Positions 1 to 8,451 of a DNA stretch of 64,000 nt are shown piece after piece. The stretch comes from Candidatus Latescibacterota bacterium (GTDB taxonomy: Bacteria; Latescibacterota; UBA2968). The translations under genes were made by a program, and so were the position numbers. The DNA lies in contig JAJEDY010000049.1 in the NCBI GenBank assembly GCA_022821275.1, forward strand, positions 21,459 to 85,458. The letters run 5' to 3'. Under the pieces are notes generated by a model. That model did no database searches. It saw only the letters and a list, made by a program, of their open reading frames with translations, and had not been told where the DNA came from. Position 1 is the stretch's first letter, and every line of letters begins with the position of its first letter.

Positions 1-136
1 CGCGTTTCATCCGCGCTGTCCTTATGCTGAGGATCGATGTAAGGAGGAAGTTCCCGAATTGCGCGAGATTGCGCCAGGGCATGCGGTGCGCTGTCATTTG
101 AGCGATGTATTGCAGTTGGAAGGCATGACGGGGTAG
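1..136 (+). CDS. Oligopeptide/dipeptide ABC transporter ATP-binding protein, C-terminal end (partial)
   Basis: Only the last 44 codons are inside the window, read in the frame that starts at base 2 and ending at TAG 134-136. The translation contains FHPRCPYA, a second Cys a few residues later, then a Pro-Glu-Leu and HAVRCHL. This is the C-terminal oligo_HPY tail that follows the nucleotide-binding domain in OppD/OppF/DppD-type ATPases of peptide importers. The Walker motifs would lie to the left of the window. The family call is secure from this tail; which peptide or other solute is transported cannot be told. Confidence 0.85.
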   Translation, partial: AFHPRCPYAEDRCKEEVPELREIAPGHAVRCHLSDVLQLEGMTG

Positions 137-182
137 GGGCAGACCCGTGAATCTGCCCATCATTAGTAATAAGGAGAAAGAG

Positions 183-569
183 ATGAAGATTGAACACATT
201 GCTTTTGTGGTTGATGATCCCGATGAGGTTGCAAAGTGGTATTGCGATAACCTGGGCATGCGCGTTGTGCGCCAGGGACCACCGCCTATTAAGATGACGT
301 TTGTGGCGGATTCGGAGGGTGAGACGATGTACGAGCTTTATCATCAGCCAGAAGTGGAGACGCCGGATTATGCTTCGATGCACCATCTGGCACTGCATTT
401 TGCCTATTCGACCGAGGATATTGAGGCCGATTTTGCGCGTTTGAAAGCCGCGGGTGCAACGGTTGTGCAGGAACCCGAACCCACGGATGCGGGCGATACG
501 CTGGCGATGCTGCGCGATCCCTGGGGCGTTTGCGTGCAACTGGTGCATCGCAAAGAGAAGATGCTTTGA
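183..569 (+). CDS. VOC-family (glyoxalase/bleomycin-resistance fold) protein
   Basis: A 128-residue single-domain protein of the vicinal oxygen chelate superfamily. It begins MKIEHIAFVVDD, the usual first beta strand with the metal-ligand His, and has later candidate ligands in YELYH, HHLALHF and VQLVHR; the last carries Gln where Glu is common, as in some glyoxalase I enzymes. I chose ATG 183 because AAGGAG lies at 171-176, six bases upstream; a longer frame from 147 lacks a ribosome site. VOC members are lyases, epimerases, dioxygenases or drug-binding proteins, so the reaction is not assigned. It follows a peptide-ABC gene and precedes a dehydrogenase, suggesting small-molecule catabolism. 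Confidence 0.8.
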   Translation: MKIEHIAFVVDDPDEVAKWYCDNLGMRVVRQGPPPIKMTFVADSEGETMYELYHQPEVETPDYASMHHLALHFAYSTEDIEADFARLKAAGATVVQEPEPTDAGDTLAMLRDPWGVCVQLVHRKEKML

Positions 570-654
570 GGGGTGAGAAGTTAGACTCAATTATTGACCA
601 TTATGCCCGTTAATGGTAGATTATGGCCCGATTCTGATCTGGTGAGGAGGATGT

Positions 655-1725
655 ATGCCTGTTTTGGATGTTGAAAGGCTTGAAGATGCCTGTACACAGG
701 TGTTTGAAGGTGCGGGTCTGGGCGCGGAAGAGGCGCGTCAGATCGCGCATTCGCTGGTGTTGTCCAATTTGATGGGGCACGATTCCCACGGCGTGATTCG
801 CCTGGTGCAGTACGTTCAGGCACTTGAGGAGGGGCGCGTGCACGCCGGGCAGGAGATCGCGGTTGTGCGCGAGGCAGATGCTTCGGCGGTTGTCGATGGT
901 GGTTGGGGGTTTGGACAAACCGTTTGCCATCAGGCTATGGCCCTGGCAATGGAGAAGGCAAAACAGCGGTCGGTTGCCGTGGTTGAGCTTTTCAATAGCG
1001 GGCATATTGGGCGTTTGGGTGAATATGTGGAGGTCGCTGCCGAGGCTGAGATGATCGGTATTGTGATGTGCAATAATCACGGTGGGGGATTGCTTCAGCA
1101 TCCGTTTGGCGGCATTGACGCGCGCATGTCGCCCAATCCCATTGCCGTGGGTATTCCCACGGGAGGCGATTTTCCGATTGTCGTGGATTTGACCACGAGT
1201 GTTGTCGCGGAGGGGAAGATTCGGGTGAAGCGCAATTTGGGGGAGTCGTTACCCGAAGGCTGGGTTATTGATGCAGAGGGCGATTCGACGACGGATCCGG
1301 CAAAGTTTTACGGTCCGCCCAGAGGGGCTATTTTGCCTTTTGGCGGGATTTCAGCGCATAAGGGCTACGCGCTTTCTGTGGTGGTCGATGTTTTGTCTGG
1401 CGCACTCGGTGGCGGTGGTTGTAGTCGCGAGGGCGGGCTTTCTGGCGGCAATGGGGTGTTTATCATGGCGCTGGATATTGGGGCTTTTGTCGGACGCGAT
1501 CAATTTAGCGATGAGATGCAATCCTTTGTACAATTTTTGAAGAGTTCTCGGCTCGCGCCCGGGTTTGATGAAATTTTGATGCCGGGTGAGATGGAAGCGC
1601 GCATGCGGCGTGAGAAAGAAGCCCATGGTGTAGATATAGATGATGAGACCTGGCGACAGATTTGCGAAACAGGACAGGCAGTTGGTATAACTTTAGCACA
1701 AGGAGGGTGGTTTGCCGAAGGATGA
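655..1725 (+). CDS. Ldh2-type malate/L-lactate (or ureidoglycolate-like) dehydrogenase
   Basis: A 356-residue protein of the Ldh2/YlbC/AllD family, NAD(P)-dependent 2-hydroxyacid dehydrogenases unrelated to classical LDH/MDH. Typical features seen are the N-terminal helical segment ending MGHDSHGVIRL with the catalytic His, the HIGRLGEY stretch, the MCNNHGG segment, the MSPNPIAVGIP substrate/cofactor loop and the HKGYALS motif. Length fits the family (330-360). GAGGAGG at 643-650 precedes ATG 655. The 3' end overlaps the next gene by 14 bases, so they are probably cotranscribed. Substrate specificity (malate, lactate, ureidoglycolate, sulfolactate) cannot be read by eye. Confidence 0.85.
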   Translation: MPVLDVERLEDACTQVFEGAGLGAEEARQIAHSLVLSNLMGHDSHGVIRLVQYVQALEEGRVHAGQEIAVVREADASAVVDGGWGFGQTVCHQAMALAMEKAKQRSVAVVELFNSGHIGRLGEYVEVAAEAEMIGIVMCNNHGGGLLQHPFGGIDARMSPNPIAVGIPTGGDFPIVVDLTTSVVAEGKIRVKRNLGESLPEGWVIDAEGDSTTDPAKFYGPPRGAILPFGGISAHKGYALSVVVDVLSGALGGGGCSREGGLSGGNGVFIMALDIGAFVGRDQFSDEMQSFVQFLKSSRLAPGFDEILMPGEMEARMRREKEAHGVDIDDETWRQICETGQAVGITLAQGGWFAEG

Positions 1726-2530
1726 ACTCAATGCCGTTGTGACACAGCGCCTCGAAGTGACTCCCGATTTGATTATTCTTCGCGTTGTGCCCGACGGCTG
1801 GGAATTGCCAGCTTTTGAGGCTGGGCAATTTGGCGTGATCGGATTGCCTCCCGAAGCGCCCCGCACCGAGTATTCAGATCCTACCGAAGATTACGAGAAG
1901 CCGCAGAGAGGCTTGATCCGGCGGGCGTATTCGATTGCATCTTCTTCGGTGGCAACAGAGTACCTCGAGTTTTATATCACCCTGGTGAGATCGGGCGCGT
2001 TGACGCCCAGGTTATTTGCGCTCGAAATCGGTGACCGTCTCTGGTTGGGGCCAAAAATTACGGGCATGTTTACGCTGCAAGATGTTCCGCCAAATAAAAA
2101 TGTCGTGATGGTGGCGACGGGTACGGGATTGGCGCCTTATATGAGTATGCTTCGGACTTATTTGAAAGAAAATACAGAGCGGCGATTTGTGGTGTTGCAC
2201 GGGGCGCGACATTCATGGGATTTGGGATATCGATCTGAATTGGAAGTGATGCAAGATTTATGCGATAATTTTATTTATATCCCCCAGATTAGCCGTCCGG
2301 CAAATGAGCATGTGGAATGGAGCGGATATACGGGCTATGTGCAAAATTTGTGGACAGATGGCCCGCTCGATGAGGTCTGGGGGGGACATCCAACGCCGGA
2401 AGATACGCATGTGTTTGTATGTGGTAATCCCTATATGTGCGATGATGTGACAGAAATTTTGATTTCAGAGGGTTTTAAGGAGCACAAGCGGAGAGATCCC
2501 GGGCAGATACATATAGAACGCTACTGGTGA
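1712..2530 (+). CDS. Ferredoxin--NADP+ reductase (Fpr/FNR family)
   Basis: A 272-residue flavoprotein that would move electrons between NADPH and ferredoxin or flavodoxin. The FAD-binding motif RRAYSIASS is near residue 70, the NADP-binding GTGLAPYMSM near 140, and VFVCGNPYMCDD near 245, in the order expected for bacterial FNR. The C-terminus HIERYW with an aromatic residue is typical of the bacterial subclass that stacks on FAD. Start is TTG 1712: a good AAGGAGG lies at 1700-1706 and no better codon is available. It overlaps the upstream dehydrogenase by 14 bases, and its TGA is interleaved with the GTG/ATG start region of the next oxidoreductase, indicating a redox operon. Confidence 0.88.
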   Translation: MPKDELNAVVTQRLEVTPDLIILRVVPDGWELPAFEAGQFGVIGLPPEAPRTEYSDPTEDYEKPQRGLIRRAYSIASSSVATEYLEFYITLVRSGALTPRLFALEIGDRLWLGPKITGMFTLQDVPPNKNVVMVATGTGLAPYMSMLRTYLKENTERRFVVLHGARHSWDLGYRSELEVMQDLCDNFIYIPQISRPANEHVEWSGYTGYVQNLWTDGPLDEVWGGHPTPEDTHVFVCGNPYMCDDVTEILISEGFKEHKRRDPGQIHIERYW

Positions 2531-4143
2531 TCGCTATGGGAGAGGATAAAAGCTTTGATGCAATTGTGCTGGGTGCCGGGCACAATGGCCTCATTTTGCA
2601 GGCGTATTTGTGTCGCGCAGGACTCAATGTGGTTTGCCTGGAGCGATCGGATAAACCCGGAGGCGGGCTGGCGACTGTTGAAGACCCCCGTTATCCGGGT
2701 TTTTTGCACAATACGCATTCTTTTTTTCATCGCGCCATCACGCAAATGCCGTGGTTTGGCGATTTGCACCTGGAACGGTATGGCGCGCGCTATATTGAGC
2801 CCGAACTAAATGTGGCTCTTGTGCTGAGAAATGGCGATGTGCTGAAATGGTACACGGATTTTGAACGCACGGAAGATAGTTTTGCGCGGTTTAGCAAGCG
2901 GGATGCACAGACACTTCGGCGATGGCGCGATGCGTTTGATCCCGTTGTACGAAATATTCTGTCTGTAGAGGCGCAGGCACCGCCTTTGCCGCAGGCGTTG
3001 AGGCAAGAGATTTTGTCGCAGACCCGAGAGGGGAAGATGTTGCTCGAGGTCAGCGCGCTTTCTCCGCTCGAGTTTGTGAATCGGGAATTTGAACACCCGG
3101 TCATTCGAGCCGGGTTGTTGTTTTTCAATGGGCTGCGCGAAGTGGATTTGCGCGCCAGGGGGTTTGGGCACCATATACCGGCTTTGCTGGCGAGCAAGGG
3201 GAAAGCGCAGATGTGTGTGGGCGGTTCAGCGGGGCTGGCGCGCGCGCTGGTTGCTGCGATTTCTGACAGGGGTGGCGAGATCTGGTTGCAAACCGAACCC
3301 GAGCGCATTGTGGTGGAGGATAATCGCGTTAGAGGTGTTGAGACGGTGGATGGCAAGTATATCAAAGCGCCTGTGGTTGTGTCGAGTCTGAATCCCCATC
3401 AGACGTTTCTCGATTTGATTGACCCCGAGGTTTTGCCCGGGGCGTGGCAAAACCAGGTCGAGAAATTTCAGTACAATGTGCTGGCGCCGCTGTTCGCGCT
3501 CCATTTGAATTTGAGTGAACCGCCGCGTTATCGCGCTGTGGAAAAACATCCGGAAGTCGCGGATGCGCTGATGGTCATTTTGGGGCTGGAGCACGCGGAT
3601 CAATATGGGGATATTGTTGCCCACCACGAAAAGGGGACGATTCCGCCTACTGTGATGTGGGGCGCGTGTCCGACACATTTTGACGCAACGCAGGCTCCTT
3701 TGGAAAAACACACGGCGTTTATGTGGCAGAAGTTGCCGTTTCACCTGTATGGGGATTCTACAAACTGGGATCGCCAGCGAGATGCGGTTGGTCGCGATAT
3801 GCTGGATATGTGGTCTGAATACGCGCCGAATTTGAGGGATTGTATGATCGATTCTTTTGTTCGCAGTCCGCTGGATGTCGAGCGCGCATTGCCCAATATG
3901 CGGGATGGGGATTTGCTCGTTGGTGCATTTACAAATGGGCAGACGGGTTATAACCGTCCCTTTCCCGGTGCGGGGCATTATCGGGGGTGTTTTGAGGGGC
4001 TGTATCTTTGCGGGTCCTGCTGTCATCCCGGCGGCAATGTGACTGGTTTGCCGGGGTATAATGCGGCGCAGGTTATTCACAGGGATCTGGGCATTACCGC
4101 TTCCTGGATACCTGAGCCTGTGGATGTACGATTGGGGAGATAG
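2527..4143 (+). CDS. Phytoene-desaturase-like FAD-dependent oxidoreductase
   Basis: A 538-residue NAD(P)/FAD-dependent oxidoreductase of the phytoene dehydrogenase/CrtI and amine-oxidase-like superfamily (COG1233). The N-terminal dinucleotide-binding motif DAIVLGAGHNGL followed by an acidic ERSDKPGGG stretch is intact, and a CCHPGG / GLPGYNAA segment near the C-terminus closes the FAD site. No membrane segment is evident. GTG 2527 overlaps the preceding TGA (GTGA), with an alternative ATG at 2536. No other carotenoid gene is nearby, so a true carotenoid role is not implied; COG1233 proteins act on diverse lipids or aromatics. The neighbouring FNR may supply reducing power. Confidence 0.8.
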   Translation: MIAMGEDKSFDAIVLGAGHNGLILQAYLCRAGLNVVCLERSDKPGGGLATVEDPRYPGFLHNTHSFFHRAITQMPWFGDLHLERYGARYIEPELNVALVLRNGDVLKWYTDFERTEDSFARFSKRDAQTLRRWRDAFDPVVRNILSVEAQAPPLPQALRQEILSQTREGKMLLEVSALSPLEFVNREFEHPVIRAGLLFFNGLREVDLRARGFGHHIPALLASKGKAQMCVGGSAGLARALVAAISDRGGEIWLQTEPERIVVEDNRVRGVETVDGKYIKAPVVVSSLNPHQTFLDLIDPEVLPGAWQNQVEKFQYNVLAPLFALHLNLSEPPRYRAVEKHPEVADALMVILGLEHADQYGDIVAHHEKGTIPPTVMWGACPTHFDATQAPLEKHTAFMWQKLPFHLYGDSTNWDRQRDAVGRDMLDMWSEYAPNLRDCMIDSFVRSPLDVERALPNMRDGDLLVGAFTNGQTGYNRPFPGAGHYRGCFEGLYLCGSCCHPGGNVTGLPGYNAAQVIHRDLGITASWIPEPVDVRLGR

Positions 4144-4155
4144 GGTAGGTTTGCG

Positions 4156-4980
4156 TCAGGACAGGAGGAGTGGGAAGTATTCTAAAATTGAGAGGACAAA
4201 GCCGAGGACGGTGAGGAGGAGACAGAGCAGGGCTATGATAATGGTGATGCGTCCTTCGCGGTATTCTGCACTTGAAACGAGGATTTGTGCTGCGATCCAG
4301 CCGCCGATAAAACCGCCCAGATGCGCCCAGTTGTTGACGCCGCTCATGAGAAAGCCCATGACAAATAGTAAGATGGCCCATTGCCACATCTGTCGCGTCA
4401 TGAGTGACATCATGTGCGTTTTGTGGTTGCGGCCGTACACAATAATGGCGGCAAAAAGTCCAAAAATAGCTCCTGAAGCGCCTACGGTTGGGTAGCCTGA
4501 GATCAGATTGGAGAGGATAAAGCCGATAGCCCCTGCGACGGTGTAGATGATAAAATAGCGCGCCGGGCCAAAGAAATGTCCGACTTCGGGACCGAGTTGC
4601 CGGATCCACAAGACGTTGAACAGGATGTGGAGGAGGCTGCCGTGGAGATATGTCGCGGTGAGTACAGTCCACCAGGGTGCTTCGCCGTGGGTCATGCCGA
4701 GGACGATCAGCGGGATATTGCCGGGGCTTAGCATGCCAAAAAGCCCGCCGCCCATCGACAGCGCGGCGCCGAGGTCGAGTAATAGACTGACCGCGTAAAG
4801 GGCAATACACGCGGTGGGTATCAGGGTGAGGACATCGATGCGACCGCCAAAAAGTCGGTTCAGCGCGGGACCGATACCCCAGAGATTGGGATTATAAGCA
4901 CCACAATGAGGGCACCGCTTCTCGTCGGTATTGATGAGGGTGCCGCAGCCTGGGCAGATCATGGATGTGGGAGGTGGCAT
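4156..4980 (-). CDS. Rhomboid-family intramembrane serine protease with N-terminal zinc ribbon
   Basis: A 274-residue membrane protein. It opens with a four-Cys zinc ribbon (C9, C12, C23, C26), followed by about six hydrophobic segments of a rhomboid core. The catalytic serine sits in GASGAIFG (about S169) and the catalytic histidine in the AHLGG stretch (about H220); the HGSLLHILFN segment matches the HxxxH-N region of loop 1/TM2. Rhomboids cleave transmembrane substrates within the inner membrane. I chose ATG 4980, four bases after the upstream aminotransferase stop; the frame stays open upstream into that gene but adds nothing rhomboid-like. It is convergent with the phytoene-desaturase-like gene, only 12 bases apart. 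Confidence 0.88.
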   Translation of the reverse strand: MPPPTSMICPGCGTLINTDEKRCPHCGAYNPNLWGIGPALNRLFGGRIDVLTLIPTACIALYAVSLLLDLGAALSMGGGLFGMLSPGNIPLIVLGMTHGEAPWWTVLTATYLHGSLLHILFNVLWIRQLGPEVGHFFGPARYFIIYTVAGAIGFILSNLISGYPTVGASGAIFGLFAAIIVYGRNHKTHMMSLMTRQMWQWAILLFVMGFLMSGVNNWAHLGGFIGGWIAAQILVSSAEYREGRITIIIALLCLLLTVLGFVLSILEYFPLLLS

Positions 4981-4984
4981 GGGA

Positions 4985-6124
4985 TTACTCGAGTTTTGAC
5001 CAGTTGTTGAGGATGAGTGAGAGGCCCTTGAGTACGCGTTGCATATCGCGTTCTGACGTGTGGCCCATAGCTGCAATGCGGAAGGCTTTGTCTCTGGTGT
5101 CGCCATAGCCTGGGGCGAGTTGTACATTGAGCAATTTTTTTGCGCGATCGACGAAATCGGAACCCGAAATGTGGTCCGGTAAGAGGATGGCACTTACGGT
5201 CAGGCTCTCATATCCCGGTTTGGCCATGAGGCTCAGACTGTGTTTTTTTGCCCATTCGCGTTGCATGTGGACGAGGCTCTGGTGGCGTTTGAAGCGCTGG
5301 TCGCCTTCTCGTTTCATTTCTTCGAGACGCGCATTCAGGCATTGTAAGGTCAGGTCGGCTACGGTCATCGGGGTTTGGGCTGTTTCTGCGCGCGTTCTCC
5401 ATTCGATCAAGTCGAGGACATAACCGCGGTTTGGTACGGTTGCTGCAATGTCAAATGCGCGGTCTGATACGATCATGACAGAGCCGATGGTGGGGCACGC
5501 AAAGTCTTTTTGCAGGCTCCAGAGATAGTAGTCGGGGCGCAGGGTCTCTATCGGCGTGTCCGATGCGCCTGCAATGCTGACTGCGTCGATGGCAATCAGG
5601 GTTTTGGGGGATGTGTTGCGGACGGTGTCACACATTTCCTGTACGGGCAGCATAACGCCAGTGGATGTTTCGTTGTGGGTCAAAAGGGCAAGGTCGTAGT
5701 TTTTGGCAATGGCATTAGACCATGTCCGAGCGCAGATGCCGTCGCCCCAGTCGGCTTTTAAGATGTCGATGCTGCGCCCGTGACTTGTAAAGACCTGTGC
5801 CCATTTTTTTGAAAAAGCACCGATGTCCATGCCCAGTGTCGCACTATTGCTGGGCGTATTGGTGACGATCATTTCCCAGTTGTAGCTGCCGGTGTGGCCG
5901 AAGATGAGCGGGGTAAATCCGCGCGGAATTTGAAAGACCTCGCGTAGCAAATCCACGGTTTTTTGATAGCAGGCTTGGAATGCAGCGGATCGGTGAGAAT
6001 AGGTCGCTTGATAGGTTTGCAAAACTCGGCGAACTGCTGGGGTGAGCCTGTGCGGGCCTGGTACCCAGAGGGCAAGCTCTGGCAGGCGCAGATTGGCTAT
6101 TTCTCGGGCAAGGACTGACGACAA
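4985..6124 (-). CDS. Class V aminotransferase (serine-pyruvate / alanine-glyoxylate type)
   Basis: A 379-residue PLP-dependent enzyme of the AGT/SPT/phosphoserine-aminotransferase-like class V group. The LWVPGPHRLTPAVRRVL start matches the family's first conserved block; THNETSTGVMLPV, the AIDAVSIAGA segment with the PLP-contacting Asp, and SLQKDF carrying the Schiff-base Lys are all visible. The open frame continues upstream through the tRNA-Gly gene, but that stretch is an artefact of reading a tRNA. TTG 6122-6124 is the preferred start: GGAG lies eight bases upstream and the length fits the family. Four bases separate it from the rhomboid gene, so the two are cotranscribed. The amino donor and acceptor are unknown. 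Confidence 0.82.
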   Translation of the reverse strand: MSSVLAREIANLRLPELALWVPGPHRLTPAVRRVLQTYQATYSHRSAAFQACYQKTVDLLREVFQIPRGFTPLIFGHTGSYNWEMIVTNTPSNSATLGMDIGAFSKKWAQVFTSHGRSIDILKADWGDGICARTWSNAIAKNYDLALLTHNETSTGVMLPVQEMCDTVRNTSPKTLIAIDAVSIAGASDTPIETLRPDYYLWSLQKDFACPTIGSVMIVSDRAFDIAATVPNRGYVLDLIEWRTRAETAQTPMTVADLTLQCLNARLEEMKREGDQRFKRHQSLVHMQREWAKKHSLSLMAKPGYESLTVSAILLPDHISGSDFVDRAKKLLNVQLAPGYGDTRDKAFRIAAMGHTSERDMQRVLKGLSLILNNWSKLE

Positions 6125-6138
6125 GCGGTTTGCTCCAC

Positions 6139-6165
6139 AAAAAAAACCCGTTAATTTAACGGGTT
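6139..6165 (-). terminator. Rho-independent terminator of the tRNA-Gly transcript
   Basis: On the minus strand AACCCGTTAA pairs with TTAACGGGTT (plus-strand 6145-6165, ten perfect pairs around a one-base centre, so the loop in practice is 3-5 bases) and is followed by a run of eight T. It begins just after the encoded CCA end of the tRNA and stops 15 bases before the aminotransferase start. Confidence 0.85.
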
Positions 6166-6172
6166 GGATTAA

Positions 6173-6249
6173 TGGAGCGGGAAACGGGATTCGAACCCGC
6201 GACCTTCTGCATGGCAAGCAGATGCTCTAGCCAGCTGAGCTATTCCCGC
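6173..6249 (-). tRNA. tRNA-Gly (anticodon GCC)
   Basis: A 77-nt minus-strand tRNA gene. The acceptor stem GCGGGAA pairs with TTCCCGC, the D-arm reads TAGCTCAGCTGGC-AGAGC, the anticodon stem TCTGC/GCAGA encloses TTGCCAT giving anticodon GCC, and the T-arm carries GGTTCGAATCC. The 3' CCA is encoded (TGG at 6173-6175 on the plus strand). It reads GGC and GGT glycine codons. A consensus-like promoter lies upstream and a strong terminator directly downstream. Confidence 0.97.
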
Positions 6250-6268
6250 TCATTATGAGGAACCAAAA

Positions 6269-6295
6269 ATTACAAAAAGGATCATGGCTTGTCAA
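6269..6295 (-). promoter_or_regulatory. Candidate sigma-70 promoter for tRNA-Gly
   Basis: On the minus strand a perfect TTGACA (plus 6290-6295) is followed after 15 bases by TGTAAT (6269-6274), or with 17-base spacing by TAATTT. Transcription would start some 10-15 bases before the tRNA 5' end. The -35 is perfect; spacing is the weak point. Confidence 0.5.
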
Positions 6296-6372
6296 GGTCA
6301 ATTTTGCCTTTGTTGGTAAAGGGGCTGTTCTTTATTTTTACGCGAAACAAATAAATGCAAAGGAGTATGGTG

Positions 6373-8451
6373 GTGAGTGAGGAGGCATACACGCTTGCAA
6401 TAGATATCGGCGGTACGTTTACAGATGTTGTGTTGAGAGAACTCGCTTCGGGTGTTTTATCTGTGGCGAAGGTGTTGACGCAGTCTCCAGATCCTTCGGT
6501 CAGTGTGCTGGAAGGCGTGAAAGAGGTGCTCGATGGGGTGTCGCCCGGCGCGATTTCCCGGGCGGTTCACGGCACGACGCTGGTGACGAATGCTCTGATT
6601 GAGCGCAGGGGGGCTAAGACCGGGCTGATTGCGACAGCGGGGTTTCGAGATGCGCTGGAAATTGGGCGGGAGGGGCGTTACGATATCTACGATTTATTTT
6701 TGAAATTGCCCGAACCGCTCGTTGAGAGGCGGTTGCGCGTTGAGGTGCGGGAGCGGCTGTACGCGCGTGGCGAGGTGATGACGCCATTAAATGAGGATGA
6801 TGTGGTTAAAGCCTGCGAGGTGTTGCGCGAAAGCGAGGTGGATGCAGTCGCCATTGCATTTTTGCACGCTTATGTCAATCCCGATCACGAACGCCGGGCT
6901 GAGGAAATTGTGCGTTCTCTTATGCCCGATGTAGGCATTTCGGTTTCGCACAGAGTTGCCGCCGAACTTCGAGAATTTGAGCGCACTTCCACGACTGTGG
7001 CAAATGCTTATGTGCAGCCTATGGTGGAAAAATATCTCGCGCGTTTGGAGGATGGATTGAAGGCACTGGGGATTTTGGCACCGCTGCATATTATGCTGTC
7101 AAACGGTGGATCGTGTTCTGCACAGACCGCGGTGCGTTTTCCCGTGCGTCTCGTGGAATCCGGTCCATGCGGCGGTGCGCTTGCCGCGGCGCATTATGGC
7201 AATCGGTCGGGGTATCGGCAAATTCTCGCGTTTGATATGGGGGGCACGACGGCAAAGGCCATTTTGAGTGAAAATGGATCGTTTCCAATTACGACCGAAT
7301 CAGAGGTCGCACGGGTTTATCGCTTCAAGCGCGGCAGCGGGTTGCCCTTGCTCGTGCCCGTGCTCGATATGATCGAGATAGGAGCAGGTGGAGGCAGTAT
7401 CGCGCATGCGAGTGAATTGGGTTTGCCCACGGTGGGACCGCAAAGTGCGGGGGCAGATCCCGGTCCGGCCTGTTATGCGCGCGGTGGACAGTTGCCTACG
7501 GTGACGGATGCCGATCTCTTGTTGGGCTATTTGAATGCCGGGTATTTTTTGGGCGGACAGATGGATCTGGATGTAGATCGCGCTGCGGATGCAGTTGATG
7601 AATTTGCGCGATTTACCGGGCTGGATCGCGTGCGTGCCGCACAGGGGATTCACGATTTGGTGAATGAAAATATGGCCAATGCCGCGCGGGTTCACGCTGC
7701 GGAGCGCGGGATCGATTTGAATGGGTACGCACTTGTCGCAACGGGTGGGGCTGGGCCTGTACACGCATGCGGGGTTGCGATGCGATTGGGGATTGATCGG
7801 GTGATTGTGCCGCCGGCTGCAGGTGTTGGGTCTGCTTTTGGTTTGATGCTCGCGCCCATTGCTTTTGATTATGTGCGGAGTTTTGTGTCGCGGATTGCCG
7901 CGCTGGACCGCGAGGTTGTCAATAAGCTCTATGGTGAGATGGAAGACGAGGGCCGCGCACTCGTGCGCGAGGCAGGGATCGATGATTCTGAGATTCGCGT
8001 GGTGCGCACGGCAGATATGCGATATGTGGGGCAGGGGCACGAGATAAGCGTTCCAGTGCCTTTGGGAGAATTTACTGAAAGTTCCGATGGCGCGCTCCAA
8101 GCGGCTTTTGATGCGTCGTACAAAAAATTATACGGACGTCTGTGCGATGGGGTTCCCGTTGAGGCCATTCATTGGCGCGTGACGGTTTCGGGACCAGAGC
8201 CGGAGATTTGCGATGTTGGAACCATTGTGGGGGACGCTGGCGATCAGGTGTCTGAGGGACAACGCGATGTTCTCTTTGAAGAAGGGAAATACGGGACTGA
8301 GGTTTACCGGCGAGATAAACTCGGAAGAGGGGTTGTTTTGAAAGGCCCCGCTATTGTCGAGGAAGTTGAATCCACGACGGTATTGCCGCCCGGATGGGTG
8401 TTGCATGTCGATGATACGGATAATCTGATTCTCATCAAGGAGGATGCATGA
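6373..8451 (+). CDS. hyuA: Hydantoinase/5-oxoprolinase family protein, subunit A
   Basis: A protein of about 692 residues of the HyuA/OplA family, ATP-dependent ring-opening enzymes of the N-methylhydantoinase, 5-oxoprolinase and acetone-carboxylase-like group. The actin-fold phosphate motif IDIGGTFTDVVL is at the N-terminus, HGTTLVTNAL follows, the second phosphate loop FDMGGTTAKA lies near residue 300, and ATGGAGPVHACG near 465. AAAGGAG at 6359-6365 fits GTG 6373 best (7-base gap); ATG 6355 lies before that site and ATG 6367 too close to it. The stop overlaps the HyuB start by four bases, as expected for a heteromeric enzyme. The substrate (hydantoin, oxoproline or another cyclic amide) is unknown. 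Confidence 0.88.
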   Translation: MSEEAYTLAIDIGGTFTDVVLRELASGVLSVAKVLTQSPDPSVSVLEGVKEVLDGVSPGAISRAVHGTTLVTNALIERRGAKTGLIATAGFRDALEIGREGRYDIYDLFLKLPEPLVERRLRVEVRERLYARGEVMTPLNEDDVVKACEVLRESEVDAVAIAFLHAYVNPDHERRAEEIVRSLMPDVGISVSHRVAAELREFERTSTTVANAYVQPMVEKYLARLEDGLKALGILAPLHIMLSNGGSCSAQTAVRFPVRLVESGPCGGALAAAHYGNRSGYRQILAFDMGGTTAKAILSENGSFPITTESEVARVYRFKRGSGLPLLVPVLDMIEIGAGGGSIAHASELGLPTVGPQSAGADPGPACYARGGQLPTVTDADLLLGYLNAGYFLGGQMDLDVDRAADAVDEFARFTGLDRVRAAQGIHDLVNENMANAARVHAAERGIDLNGYALVATGGAGPVHACGVAMRLGIDRVIVPPAAGVGSAFGLMLAPIAFDYVRSFVSRIAALDREVVNKLYGEMEDEGRALVREAGIDDSEIRVVRTADMRYVGQGHEISVPVPLGEFTESSDGALQAAFDASYKKLYGRLCDGVPVEAIHWRVTVSGPEPEICDVGTIVGDAGDQVSEGQRDVLFEEGKYGTEVYRRDKLGRGVVLKGPAIVEEVESTTVLPPGWVLHVDDTDNLILIKEDA

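Noticed and set aside
3226..4080. Long minus-strand open frame opposite the phytoene-desaturase-like gene
   Set aside because: Composition rich in Arg, His and Pro, no motif and no ribosome site; the plus-strand gene is clear. Similar antisense frames over other genes were rejected for the same reason.
4981..5193. Longer start for the rhomboid gene
   Set aside because: Would lie inside the aminotransferase coding region; the zinc ribbon begins right after ATG 4980.
6125..6217. N-terminal extension of the class V aminotransferase through the tRNA region
   Set aside because: The extra residues are the antisense reading of tRNA-Gly and its terminator; TTG 6122-6124 has a ribosome site and gives the family length.
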